Shown here in pieces: positions 56,363 to 64,000 of a stretch of DNA of 64,000 nt (the first letter of the stretch is position 1; the number at the start of each line of letters is the position of its first letter). The position numbers and the translations under genes were made by a program. The notes below the pieces were generated by a model. It was not told the DNA's origin and did not search any database. It saw nothing but the letters and a program-made list of their open reading frames with translations. Source of the DNA: Siphonodentalium dalli (lineage: Eukaryota > Mollusca > Scaphopoda > Gadilida > Siphonodentaliidae); NCBI GenBank assembly GCA_032622095.1, contig CP136063.1, positions 63,623,897 to 63,687,896 of the forward strand, given 5' to 3'.

Positions 56363-56483
56363 CGGCGTAATTTTTAACTATCCATTTTAATTCTTCATGG
56401 CTGTGGTTGAAGAAATTTGTTCTGGAACCATAATTGTTCGAAAAATTGATGATACGCATGTTTGAAAAAACTTTCAACTTCAT
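56363..56483 (-). CDS. First exon of an unknown two-exon gene start
   Basis: The ATG at 56483 starts MKLKVFSNMRIINFSNNYGS, followed by FNHSHEELKWIVKNYA and a consensus donor (CGCCG|GTAAGT). With the next exon the product continues FAIAWTQIEAFIRTKDKE. The H-E-E-L-K-W-I-V-K-N-Y-A-x-F-A-I-A-W helix recalls the start of Myb/SANT or recombinase-type DNA-binding domains but is not enough for a call. The phase-0 exit would fit the BEN-like exon at 49510 (inference from phase only). Confidence 0.5.
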
Positions 56484-56826
56484 TTTTTTGGTCGGCTCAA
56501 GTGAGCCTCGAAAAAAATCTCATCATTAGCTTCTACTTTTCTCAACGACATGATTAGCATTATACTTTCTGTCACAGCTGAAATCTGAAGTCTGACAGGA
56601 TACCGTTCTTACTTTACAGTTGTAAATACATGTTGTGATTCTTGGTGTCTTTATCTGGGTATGTTAGACCTATCAACTGGACCACAATAGTCGTGCATTC
56701 ATACAGAAGTGTCCAAGCTAAGATTGTTAAAATCTTCAACTTGATTTGAGTCTAATTGGAGCTCTCCAAATTCATTTTACACTCTCCACTTCCTTGACCA
56801 TATTTTGCATTTATTAAGTGAATATA

Positions 56827-57051
56827 TTATGCAGGAAAATCAAAGGCAAATCGTGTTCTTCGCACCAACAAAATGTTCAGAACTAACTCTGGAGTTGCGT
56901 ACGACCAAATATATAGTCTTTCCTGCCGACTCGTGATTTCCAAATACTTTTGACGTGATTTATTATCAGGAAATCGGTGTAATTTTAACACCTGGCTAAC
57001 GCCCACCTTCTCTGTATAATTGTGACATTCCATTACGCAACAACTTTCCAT
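56827..57051 (-). pseudogene. THAP zinc-finger exon, copy B (frameshifted)
   Basis: The ATG at 57051 begins MESCCVMECHNYTEKVGVSQ, then HRFPDNKSRQKYLEITSRQ. This copy has its own indels: IWSYATPE now stays in the first frame, but the VCSEHF segment is lost because a base is missing next to it. Both copies keep the N-terminal half of the finger and break in the C-terminal half, at different bases. Confidence 0.7.
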
Positions 57052-57689
57052 GATCAAATTGGTTGTTTTTTAAAATAAATGACTAAATGCTTCGATGATA
57101 AATATGCATTAGACTGATAAGTAAACAGAGCGTTTCCAAGTGGGAAGTACATGTAATTAATCAGACTTTAACACATGGGAGTTTCAGGAGTCAGGAGGTG
57201 ATTTACAGATAGGCACTATAAAGTGTTTGTGTGCTGGTAACAACCAGGCTGGGTTATCTCCCCTCATAGAGATTCAGGTGTATAGAGTGTCTGCTAGTAA
57301 CAACCAGGCTGGGTTACCTCCCTTAAATCTGCCTGTGGACGACACATACATCAGGATCGTGGCTCTTACCTTAAATGCCTGAACATTTGTTAAATGCCTG
57401 AACATTTGTAAAACGCGGCTACAAAGAATTCCTCGGTCAATACCAATTTGTTTTTTTCTTTGCCGATGACTTTCTTTGTATAGATTTAAGGTAAAATGTC
57501 TCATCGCCCGAACTCATCTTTCTGCTCGATGGTCTGCATTTTGGGATTAAATTATGGAAGATTCATATGATCAAGTATTATATTCTCATTCTAAAGAAGA
57601 AAAAGTTGCACCTCATATGAAAGGTTAGGTACTTCTATATACAGATGCTAACACCATAAATGTTATATGTGAAATATATGAAATCAAGT

Positions 57690-58346
57690 CATTGAAAGTA
57701 TCAAAGCACACCTGATAGGCCATCAATACCATTAGAATGAGAATAAATTAAATAGTGTTTATTGTCTTTGAAATAATTCAGCTGAGCAAATAGCACCGAT
57801 TGTAGTGAGAACTTTGTTACTTCTTGTGAAAGCATTTTCTAGACATTGATGAAGATTATTTGTCGGGAAATCATTATTGTCAATGAGTAATCCACAAAAA
57901 GTTATGTTTATGTAAAATTTATACTGATGAGTTATGTGTTTCCACAAAGCCAGGTATGTCTTCAAAACTGTGTACATGTAGTAGCTTGTAAGAATTTTTT
58001 GTGTTGAACATATATTTTGATATATCTCATCTCCCATATATAACACAGTATCAAGTTTATTGGAGTCGAAGTGATAAGTTTTTGTTGATTGCATGAGTAC
58101 AGCGACGCAATTTCCAACACAATGGACACTTCTAAGCAAAATCTTTTGTCATTTTGATGGAAAGTGTCTTGTATAACAATTGGAGGAAAATTGGTTTGAT
58201 TGGAATATCTACAAGTAGATGTAGTTTCTTGGCAAGCAGTTTGATGATCATTGCTGAAAACAATGTTTTGATTAGCATTGGTAGTAATTGTTTGTTCAAA
58301 GTTTGTAATTGTTTGTTCAGAATTTTTTATTGTTTGTTCATTGTTT
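57690..58346 (-). pseudogene. Tegument-type cysteine-protease-like domain, copy B
   Basis: The frame runs without a shift from TNNEQTIKNSEQTITNFEQ through CQETTSTCRYS to FPPIVIQDTFHQNDKRF, where copy A is shifted. A 7-bp deletion next to a TTGCTTA then breaks it. In the following frame it keeps a Cys at the presumed catalytic place (VHCVGNC), where copy A has Gly. It continues LDTVLYMGDEIYQNI to CSAELFQRQ and stops at the same T-rich site as copy A. The 42-bp repeats are absent, replaced by the dispersed repeat at 58349. Confidence 0.5.
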
Positions 58347-58348
58347 GT

Positions 58349-58740
58349 TTTTATGTTTACCCATACCATAGTATGGTAAACATAATGTCGACGTCCGGAT
58401 TGACCACTCGTCGTCCGTCCGTCCGTCTGTCTGTCTGTCTGTCCGTGGACACTTAACGCATGGTGCGATAACTCAAATATTTTATATCCGATCGGAACTA
58501 AATTTTGTATATGAGTTTCTCAGACCAAAATACAGATCGAGTTCGAATATGGGTTTGATCAGAGTTTTTTTTACGGAGTTGTGGCCCTTTTTCGACTTAG
58601 AATTCACAAATTCTATGATAACTAAAAAAAAATGATCTGATCAGAACCAAATCTGGTATGTCAGTTTCTCCACCTAACATACAGTTCGAGTTCGAATATG
58701 GGTTTGATCAGATTATTTTTAATGGAGTTATGGCCCTCCT
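58349..58740. repeat. Dispersed repeat with palindromic end, copy 2
   Basis: Same start as 38836 (TATGTTTACCCATACC, then TATGGTAAACATA), then CCGGATTGACCACTCGTCGT, a CCGTCTGTCTGTCTG microsatellite and two units ending in GAGTT(A/G)TGGCCCT. It truncates the duplicated block on its left and the exon at 58728 on its right. Confidence 0.8.
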
Positions 58741-58895
58741 GGAAAGTTTGTTTTATTTCCAACAAAGTCCAAGAGTTCCTGTCTTGAGTATCCATTAAAC
58801 CTCTCCTCCACGTCATCCTCATTTTGAGCAGATTTAGATTGTTTTTTAGAGGAATCCAGGGGGGCCTCCAGTTTGTAAAGTTTACTTCTTTTCAT
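58728..58895 (-). CDS. Short first exon, possible start of a coiled-coil/BEN-type gene
   Basis: The ATG at 58895 begins MKRSKLYKLEAPLDSSKKQS, followed by QNEDDVEERFNGYSRQELLD and FVGNKTNF, after which the frame runs into the dispersed repeat and stops at 58728. The R-Q-E-L-L-D-F-V motif after a charged linker is what I associate with N-termini of invertebrate BEN-domain proteins, a weak similarity. No donor is seen before the repeat, so the exon's 3' edge was probably removed by that insertion. Confidence 0.4.
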   Translation of the reverse strand: MKRSKLYKLEAPLDSSKKQSKSAQNEDDVEERFNGYSRQELLDFVGNKTNFPGGP

Positions 58896-59007
58896 GATCA
58901 AAAGCATACTAAATAGTTCCTATAAATAAAAATAGATAAATATTACATAGGAGCATATAATTTGTTATTCTCTGTACAAAACATAAAACATTGGCCCGCC
59001 ATACATC

Positions 59008-59418
59008 TCACAAGAGGCAGTCAGGATAACCTCTGTGATGTCGACACATTCCACCCCGCCTGCAGTCCTGTCTCTTCCCATTTACTCGTCCGGGTTCATA
59101 ACTCAAGTGACAAATGTTGATGCACATCTGCTTATGGCAGAGGTGGGAAACATGCTGCGAATCCCTCAACGGCAGCTGGTTGTGATGCAGGCAGTAAGCC
59201 AACCGGTGCACCAATGCCTTCTTCTTCACTCGTGTACCTCTCTCCATAAAGGTGAGGTTATAAAAACCATAACCATCTTTATTTGGTTCCTCGTCCCAAA
59301 TACATGTAACACAATGTGCAACATCTGTACTGTGCTGCCACAAGTACCTCTGAAACCGATGTACATCATCTTGGCACAATCTGGTCTGTAATATATTGTG
59401 TCGTTGGTCTAGAGCCAT
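59008..59418 (-). CDS. His-Me finger (I-PpoI-type) endonuclease-like protein
   Basis: The ATG at 59418 (MALDQRHNILQTRLCQDDVH) follows an acceptor-like TTTATATTTGCAG by six bases, so this may be the last exon or an intronless gene; it ends at TGA 59008 after 136 residues. The C-terminal half reads ALVHRLAYCLHHNQLPLR, VSHLCHKQMCINICHLSYEP, RVNGKRQDC and CRHHRGYPDCLL. This matches the zinc-binding loop region of homing endonucleases. By comparison with I-PpoI, the general-base His (SHLC), zinc ligands (HLC, QMC, ICH, QDC and the last C/H group) and metal-binding Asn (VN) are all present. The likely role is DNA cleavage for a mobile element or a domesticated nuclease. No frameshift. Confidence 0.75.
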   Translation of the reverse strand: MALDQRHNILQTRLCQDDVHRFQRYLWQHSTDVAHCVTCIWDEEPNKDGYGFYNLTFMERGTRVKKKALVHRLAYCLHHNQLPLRDSQHVSHLCHKQMCINICHLSYEPGRVNGKRQDCRRGGMCRHHRGYPDCLL

Positions 59419-60364
59419 GTTGAAGCTGCAAATATAAAACAGAACAGGCACTAGTATCAGATCAGGATGAAGCCGACTGCAGTCTGACTGATTTCAAAAA
59501 TCAAAATGGGATCCCACTGTTCGCTCCAAAATTATTATAAGAAGATCCATGTTCTGTTATTTTCCACTATTTTATTGGCAAGCATATATAAAAAAAATTA
59601 ATTTACTCACTTATATTCCGCTACTCACTAAGCATCTGCATTTCATTCCACTGTGCGTATCACCAAATCTGTTTAGTATATGCTTTTACACTTGACTAAA
59701 ACAAGATTTAAAATATTGTGAATATTATGCACATATGAGGGATCCTCAGGATAGGAAACTGTTCATTCAGTGGACAAAAATGAAATATCGAAGTGAACCT
59801 TAGCGTGAACAATAATAAACTTGATTCATGCATAGGAGAGAGTTGATACTATCTTGTCGCATTAATGTGGAACATCCACCGACTGTTGAGGTGGTATCTA
59901 CCGTAACTGTACTTGAATAAGATAAACTAGTCTTAGAAGCACGTTTCTTGCTTTAACTTGCGTAACCACTCTACCATTCAATTTGCTAACAAATATCCAC
60001 CGACCGAGGACTCCGAAAACTGCGACATGTGAGACAGCCACTCCCAGCCTAGTTCTTATCTACAACCCCCACTACTGGGTTGGGGCCTGAAACCTGAACA
60101 ATTGTTCAGCATTTCTGGCGCCCACCTTACAACACTGATCGGGTCAACGTTTCGCATTCGGGCAATAAGGTCCACTATGGTCCCCATGCCGCTAAATGGG
60201 AGGAAATTAAGACCTCCCGCTACTTGCGGAACATTGCTAGTCAGCAACAGTCGGTTCATCGGTATGCTACCTATTCTCCACAGAAAACATTAATATCTGC
60301 GTTTTGCAGTACATGTATTATATATAAGTGTGCTATTATAACTTGCATAAGTTCTTTGCCTACA
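59419..60364. other. Mostly empty; one GC-richer block
   Basis: A denser block at 59990-60290 has a 67-codon minus-strand frame (60056-60259, NRLLLTSNVPQVAGGLNF). It shows no known domain and could be part of a retroelement leader. Otherwise AT-rich. Confidence 0.35.
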
Positions 60365-60755
60365 TTAACCCTTTACCCAACAAAACGGCCAAAACCGGCC
60401 ACATGAAGCTTCAACAGCCTAAAATATCTTCGGTCTGTCTCAATAGAACCATACAAATATGGATATCATTGGAACCGGCTCCTTGACCACATTGTGATAG
60501 TTACAGTTATGCCCTGTGCCAATGCATTCTCTTATATATGCGAGTCGACCATAGGTCGCCTCGCATATATAAGAGAATGCATTGGCCTAAAAAAAAATCT
60601 TTTTTTACCATTTTTTCTTACATTCTTTAACAATTTTATAATTTTTAATGTGTTAAGCCAATGCATTCTCTTATATATGCGAGGCGACCTATGGTCGACT
60701 CACATATATAAGAGAATGCATTGGCACAGGGCCCTTCTGTTGGGTAAAGGGTTAA
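60365..60755. repeat. TTAA MITE family A, copy 4
   Basis: TTAA on both sides (60365-60368, 60752-60755), CCCTTTACCCAACA ends and two core hairpins. Closest to the 43-kb copy, with which it shares TTTTAATGTGTTAAGCC between the hairpins. Confidence 0.85.
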
Positions 60756-61575
60756 TGCAGGCCTGATTACAGCACACCACATTCATTTCTGTGTAATCCA
60801 AATCCATTCTATCTTTGCCTTACTGTAACTGTGCTATAATACCTTGTATAAGTTCCTTGCCTACATTCATACATACCTGTTTATAGCACACCACGTCTGA
60901 TCCGTTGTTCAATTCTGTGTAAGTCCATTCTGTCATTTTGCATGAGTTCCATATAGCTGTTTATAGCATGGTGTCAGCTGCTAGGGTGCCTCAAGGAGTT
61001 AGTCCTTCGTCCAAAACTTGAAGTTTGAAGTGTATGACACAAGTGTTGTGGAATAACTGCTGCATTGGAAGAAAATTACAAGTTTAGGCCAGTTATCTCT
61101 GAGGATGTTTTGGATTTTATGTACACATTGATATTTGGTTGGTTTTGGGTTTTCTAATGTAACAAATTAATTAGTTTGGACTGTCCAATAATGAAAGATT
61201 TACATAGGTACAATGCCTCAAACAGTGATACATCATTACCTACATGAGTTTTCGCATGGTATTGTCTTAGAAAGTTATTGTTCTTATTTCCAATGTCCTC
61301 TAACATGGATTATTTTATTCAACGAGGATCACATGAATTGACATGGAATGTTCAACTTCACCATTATCTTGGGGTTATGAATTTCTGAACAATCAATTGG
61401 TCAAACTGTATCTTGTTAAGTGTCTTCCCTCGCTTGATGTCTTGTGCAGCAGCCAATTAAGCAATCACAGTAATTTCACCATTTTTGTAACGATCAAGTG
61501 TCAATAGTTACTCTCCCTTCAAGAAGTTTGTCAGGGTACTCAAGATTATTTTCAGCATCAATCAACAAAAAGACA
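60756..61575. other. No supported gene
   Basis: A repeated CTGTTTATAGCA phrase occurs near 60878 and 60956. No frame with domain features. Confidence 0.4.
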
Positions 61576-61797
61576 TTAATTGCCTCGGCAGACATTAATT
61601 GCCTCAGCAAGTTCTACTTCCAACTGTATGCAATCTGTGTGATACCACTTCTGGCATTCATTGCATTGGATGTGGAATCTACCATCATCGGTTTTCATAA
61701 CCGAACAAACTTTTAAATACATTGCCTCTGTCATTAACGTCATCCTTTTTTTGAAATGGTCGTTTTCGATAAATCTGGGTCTATCTGTTGGATCCAT
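61576..61797 (-). CDS. PHD-like zinc finger, truncated
   Basis: The ATG at 61797 starts MDPTDRPRFIENDHFKKRMT, then YLKVCSVMKTDDGRF and HIQCNECQKWYHTDCIQLE. The core C-x2-C-x4-H-x2-C with the W before H is that of a PHD finger, a histone-tail reader. The first ligand pair is incomplete (one Cys visible) and the final C-x2-C pair is missing. A 19-bp tandem duplication (GAGGCAATTAATGTCTGCC) near the 3' end shifts the frame and stops it. It is probably a fragment or a broken exon. Confidence 0.5.
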   Translation of the reverse strand: MDPTDRPRFIENDHFKKRMTLMTEAMYLKVCSVMKTDDGRFHIQCNECQKWYHTDCIQLEVELAEAINVCRGN

Positions 61798-62952
61798 GAT
61801 GGTAAATGATCGTTTGTCGTATAAACAATAGCGTTAAAGCGACTGACATGTGATATCTCACGGCCGCTATAGGCTATATCAGAGTTGTCCTTCGTTTAAC
61901 CATTGTTTGTCATTATCTTCAGCGTAAAAAGGGGAGGGGCACCCCACTCCGCTTTGGGTCGGGTTTTTTTGGGGGGTATTGAACCTATACACTGTTTGAA
62001 GCACAATCCTGTGTTCAAATAATGGCAGTGCGAGGGTATATATTTTAACGGAGCTAGTTGGCTCGCGTGAACATAGGATTTTTTCCCCTATCATTTAATT
62101 CACAAGATGGGTACTGAATAGTATACGAAAGTTCCCACATATAGTTGAATAGCAAGTTGACAATTTGTAACAATGCTGTTCTCTAACAGTGTGTCAATTG
62201 CTGAGGGAAAATAAAGAGCATTTTTATAACTGACAATTAATGGGATAGAAGGCATTTGTCGCATTGTTTACATATTTTTTGCAGTATATACGAACTCAAT
62301 TAACCTCACAAAGTAAACATAAACAAACCGATGTTGGTTGTCACATTCCGGAATATTTCAGACGTAATTTAACATGAAAGATTATTTTATACTATTTTGA
62401 CCATAAGATATCATGCCTTCCAATATATATAGTATCATGTATTTATTTGTTGGCTAAAATGGAGTAAAATAGAAAGCAATTCCCGCCACCAGGTCTGGGC
62501 GTAACCTCCGTCATAGGATATGTATCAGGGCGGTCTTGGACGAAACCTGCATCTCGCTAACCAAAATATCTTAGCTGGTTTACGTACAAGCAGACTTGGC
62601 TACAATGAGTGATGAGCAATAAGCATATACCATAATGATTAATTCAATAATACCGGTAATTCAAATTATTTTTGAAATTAAACACATACTTCAGATTCTT
62701 GTGGTTTTCCTTCACAACCCAAGTATTGCCACTGTCTTCCTGGAGTCTATAAGCCTCTCTCACAGCCTTCTGAAAATAGAAATTGCAGAAAATTTAAATC
62801 CAGTTACGTTTTTAGCAGGCTGCCAAAAAAACAGCCCACGGTGCTACCCAGGATTATCCATGTGTCATGAAAAGGTTCATAAGACAACAAAAGGCCTGCT
62901 AATGCTATAAGTTCTTCCAGGGTGCATACATGTATATTTCAATATTACTTAC
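61798..62952. other. No supported gene; contains a dispersed repeat
   Basis: 62460-62610 is the second copy of the repeat at 42590-42760. Open frames at 61879 and 62635 show no domain. Confidence 0.4.
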
Positions 62953-63124
62953 TTTGATGTTTCCATCAGGCTTAGTTAGGCTTAGTTAGGCTTAGTTTAA
63001 TAGGCTTAGTTAGGCTGGTATTTTTCACCGGTGTTTGCATACCGGTATTCTTTCCCTCCAGCAGCTGAATAATGTATTCATTTTGTGTCTTGATGGTAGA
63101 CACTTCTTTCTTTAATCCTTCATA
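62953..63124 (-). CDS. Coiled-coil exon with a decamer repeat at its end
   Basis: Acceptor TTTTGTAG and a perfect donor (ATCAAA|GTAAGT) bound 172 bp. It codes YEGLKKEVSTIKTQNEYIIQ, LLEGKNTGMQTPVKN, then runs into a 10-bp repeat (CCTAACTAAG) of several units and meets a TAA inside it. Leaving out one decamer unit would leave the frame open to the donor, so repeat number decides the frame. It joins the 35-bp exon at 63882 in phase 0, making one continuous heptad-like helix. Confidence 0.5.
62968..63018. repeat. Decamer microsatellite TTAGGCTTAG
   Basis: About four to five units of a 10-bp repeat, interrupted by TTTAA. The TTAGGC inside recalls a telomere hexamer, but the period is ten, not six. 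Confidence 0.85.
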
Positions 63125-63324
63125 CTACAAAACATACTGTATTAAGAAAATTATATCTAAGATCTACCAAGGTGTCTAATAATGGTGATGCATGGTCTAA
63201 CAATTTAATAAAAGGCAGTTATATTTCACCCAAAGTATGCACTTCTAATGCGAGCTGTTATGGTTCTAGTGTTAAAACTGTTTATAAACAATGTGTAATA
63301 TGTCTTTTGGTGCAGGTAATAAGC

Positions 63325-63490
63325 CAACCGGTGCACCAAGGTCTTCTTCACTCACGTACCACTGTCTATAAAGGTGAGGTTATAAAAACCATAACCATCT
63401 TTATTTGGTTCCCCGTCCCAAATTACACAATCTGCAACATCTGTACTGTGCTGCCACAAGTACCTCTGAAACCGATGTACATCATCTTGG
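63325..63490 (-). pseudogene. Fragment of the His-Me endonuclease gene
   Basis: The minus strand reads DDVHRFQRYLWQHSTDVAD, then EPNKDGYGFYNLTF, IDSGT, a TGA, and VKKTLVHRLAYYLHQ. This is a clear copy of the N-terminal half of the gene at 59008-59418. It lacks the whole zinc-binding and catalytic part. It lies in what would be an intron of the coiled-coil gene at 62953-63916. Confidence 0.7.
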
Positions 63491-63640
63491 AAAATATTGA
63501 TTGAATTCAGGTCAGTTACAGGTGTCCACTAACAGAATACTATAATACAAATTTGATGTGTTCTCTGGGCGATAATAAAGAACTGTACACTCGATCTTTT
63601 AGTTTGTTACAACTACATGTATGCTTAGACAATATGGTTA

Positions 63641-63870
63641 TTAACCCTTTGAGTGCCAGGGGCCAATATTATCGGCCCTAAACCTACACAATAAGTCTGT
63701 TAAAGAATATAAAAAAATATATTAAAATTGTAAAAAAAAAAAATTGTTAAGCCAATGCATTCTCTTATATATGCGAGGCGACCTATGGTCGACTCGCATA
63801 TATAAGAGAATGCATTGGCACTGGGTATATGGGTTAATACAAAAATCGAACCTGGCACTCAAAGGGTTAA
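63641..63870. repeat. TTAA MITE family B, copy 3
   Basis: TTAA on both sides, CCCTTTGAGTGCCAGG / CCTGGCACTCAAAGGG ends and one core hairpin. It sits between the two coiled-coil exons. Confidence 0.85.
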
Positions 63871-63881
63871 TGTGTACTCAC

Positions 63882-63916
63882 GATCTTGTTTTGGTCATAG
63901 ATATCAATATCCAACC
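63882..63916 (-). CDS. 35-bp exon preceding the coiled-coil exon
   Basis: Acceptor AATATTATTTCAG and donor AAGATC|GTGAGT. It codes LDIDIYDQNKI (phase 1 in, phase 0 out) and joins YEGLKKEVSTIK of the exon at 63124 in frame. The heptad register continues across the junction, which supports both calls. Confidence 0.45.
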
Positions 63917-64000
63917 CTGAAATAATATTAGAAAATTAGAGAGATTCTTGGTGGTGTCTTCCAGAAATATTTGTATTACTGATTACGATATACAGAAACA

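Larger units (their letters stand above)
56571..58348. repeat. Duplicated THAP/protease block, copy B
   Basis: Homologous to 52600-54360. Differences include an extra insert of about 60 bp carrying a second AACAACCAGGCTGGGTTA near 57240-57320 and several short deletions. Its right edge is cut exactly where the dispersed repeat begins (58349). Confidence 0.85.

Noticed and set aside
62968-63018. Telomere-like TTAGGC repeat
   Set aside because: The period is 10 bp with one interruption and few units; it lies inside a probable exon.
1-64000. Polinton/Maverick or other giant virus-like element
   Set aside because: No DNA polymerase B, retroviral-type integrase, packaging ATPase or capsid frame was seen. 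The mixed THAP, BEN-like, protease and His-Me genes are not enough.

Overview
The window looks like animal nuclear DNA, probably from a bivalve mollusc. It is AT-rich. Real protein signals come as short pieces with exon-like edges (AG acceptors, GT donors), and most of the rest is mobile or satellite DNA. The bivalve guess rests on two things: about 160-bp tandem-core elements with fixed end sequences, like the pearl/Helentron elements of oysters and arks, and a dispersed repeat rich in CCGTCTGTCTGTC. No species can be read from the sequence.

Layout. (1) 1-24 kb is a nest of recent segmental duplications. A roughly 4.06-kb block (1703-5768) is repeated at once (5770-9831). A larger block (about 7689-14786) is repeated at 14788-23058. 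These blocks carry three copies of an already broken MULE-type transposase pseudogene (minus strand), three copies of an array of AGATATCT palindromes, two copies each of two related unknown genes with a KTPSRRRRD motif, and two copies of a 71-bp nested palindrome that can fold as a T. The region ends in a palindrome with arms of about 340 bp. (2) 24-37 kb is almost gene-free: inverted-repeat elements with CAGGG ends, a LINE scrap, two tandem-core elements (28.87-31.29 and 34.19-36.13 kb) and a 40-bp minisatellite. (3) 37.8-40.4 kb is one element with 45-bp terminal inverted repeats around a 265-codon unknown gene; a 107-bp hairpin has inserted at a TTAA inside its right end. (4) 40.6-52 kb holds several hairpin MITEs and isolated minus-strand exons, including a BEN-like domain exon with an in-frame stop and a hAT/ZMYM-like first exon. 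(5) 52-64 kb is the richest part, with nearly all coding on the minus strand: a cysteine-rich protein with one in-frame TGA, a duplicated block (52.6-54.4 and 56.6-58.3 kb) carrying a THAP zinc finger and a cysteine-protease-like domain, a secreted-protein first exon, a two-exon start of an unknown gene, an intact I-PpoI-type His-Me finger endonuclease (59.0-59.4 kb) with a broken copy at 63.3 kb, a PHD-like finger, and coiled-coil exons near the right edge.

How it fits together. The protein families seen (MULE transposase, THAP, BEN-like, His-Me endonuclease, tegument-type protease) are ones often carried by or derived from mobile elements. Most copies here are frameshifted or interrupted by stops. 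I read the window as an accessory, transposon-driven region and not as a host operon or pathway. Two piggyBac-like MITE families (TTAA target sites) that share one palindromic core are scattered through it.
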